Assembly: GCF_000018145.1 (NCBI RefSeq)
Contig: NC_009952.1
Coordinates: 1-64,000 of the forward strand
Origin: Dinoroseobacter shibae DFL 12 = DSM 16493
GTDB lineage: Bacteria; Pseudomonadota; Alphaproteobacteria; Rhodobacterales; Rhodobacteraceae
DNA: 64,000 bases
Direction: 5' to 3'
The position numbers and the translations under genes are program-made. Every line of letters begins with the position of its first letter. Position 1 is the stretch's first letter. Shown here one piece after another: positions 63,773 to 64,000 of the stretch. The notes below the pieces were generated by a model. That model was not told the DNA's origin and ran no database searches. It saw only the letters and a program-made list of their open reading frames with translations.

Positions 63773-64000
63773 CTAGCTGGACCGCTCGGACATGGAGGTG
63801 AGCTTTGCGCTGAGCTCGGCGTGAAGCCGGGGATTGGCCGCCACCACGCCCTTGGTCTGTGCCGACGGGTTGTTGAACCGCAACCCTGCGCCGTGGCGGT
63901 CAGTCGTTTGCCCCCCGGCTTCCTCCACGATCAGGCAGCCCGCGGCGATGTCCCATTCCCAGCTGTTGCGCAGGGTCAGCATGGCATCGAACCGCCCTTC
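63773..64000 (-). CDS. Inositol-monophosphatase-family protein, partial
   Basis: Only the C-terminal 75 codons are inside the window; the frame is open to the edge (first full codon at 64000). EGRFDAMLTLRNSWEWDIAA and GCLIVEEAGGQTTD are the metal-binding C-terminal motif of the family, where WDIAAG holds the last metal ligand. The flanking residues favour a CysQ-like 3'(5'),5'-bisphosphate nucleotidase over SuhB, but this is tentative. Confidence 0.85.
   Translation of the reverse strand, partial: EGRFDAMLTLRNSWEWDIAAGCLIVEEAGGQTTDRHGAGLRFNNPSAQTKGVVAANPRLHAELSAKLTSMSERSS

Overview
The window is a 64 kb piece of a GC-rich alphaproteobacterial chromosome, most likely from the Rhodobacteraceae (roseobacter group). 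The evidence is a CcrM-type GANTC methyltransferase next to rnhB, a VPLPA-CTERM surface protein, a ChrR-like bicupin, a Rhodobacter-type porin, the DUF3576 lipoprotein, the gltD-before-gltB order, and strong GC bias at third codon positions. That bias also creates very long antisense open frames, which are not genes. No rRNA, tRNA or CRISPR was seen.

Layout. 0-6.3 kb: glutamate synthase (gltD, gltB), with an 11-bp-periodic repeat and a hairpin between them. 6.4-7.2 kb: a low-GC Panacea-type toxin-antitoxin pair. 7.2-15.3 kb: LOG protein, dapD, a small low-GC pair of envelope genes, a cold-shock gene, DUF305, and a dapE-GNAT-DUF2064 operon. 15.4-25.3 kb: rnr, mltB-type transglycosylase, DUF998, a Tat-exported multicopper oxidase and typA, separated by gaps rich in repeats. 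25.3-30.5 kb: an unusual membrane winged-helix protein, rnhB-ccrM, a bicupin and a short dehydrogenase. 30.6-40.2 kb: alkB-like/mutY, DUF721, dsbA-like, the lipid A/Kdo genes waaA-lpxK, Trm112-like/LON-N/CnoX-like, xthA, and a VPLPA-CTERM gene with CtrA-like sites upstream. 40.4-46 kb: orphan response regulator, ribA, L,D-transpeptidase, YggS, porin, DUF3576 and a STAS protein.

46.26-49.73 kb is a 3.47 kb IS1595-type transposable element. It has 27-bp terminal inverted repeats and an exact 8-bp target duplication, and it has split a small HNH endonuclease gene. Removing the element and one copy of the duplication restores a 105-codon HNH frame. It carries a transposase and five passenger genes: a wHTH-like protein, a possible barnase-like nuclease, a DUF6471 regulator, an ImmA/IrrE protease and a membrane protein. 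It also carries a compact, strongly folded candidate RNA beside the possible nuclease. This is the best candidate here for an undescribed system.

49.9-64 kb: a flavoprotein, GST, then the minus-strand housekeeping run ftsK, lolA-like, leuS-lptE-holA, a dapC-like aminotransferase, an amidase, a UbiH-type hydroxylase on the plus strand, and the end of an inositol-phosphatase-family gene cut by the window edge. Several gene sets serve the envelope: dapD/dapE/dapC-like for lysine and peptidoglycan precursors, waaA/lpxK/lptE for LPS, and lolA for lipoproteins. Four dispersed repeat families recur between genes: 11-bp-phased arrays, TTCGAA-centred palindromes, CCGGAGTATT elements and a 105-bp tandem repeat.
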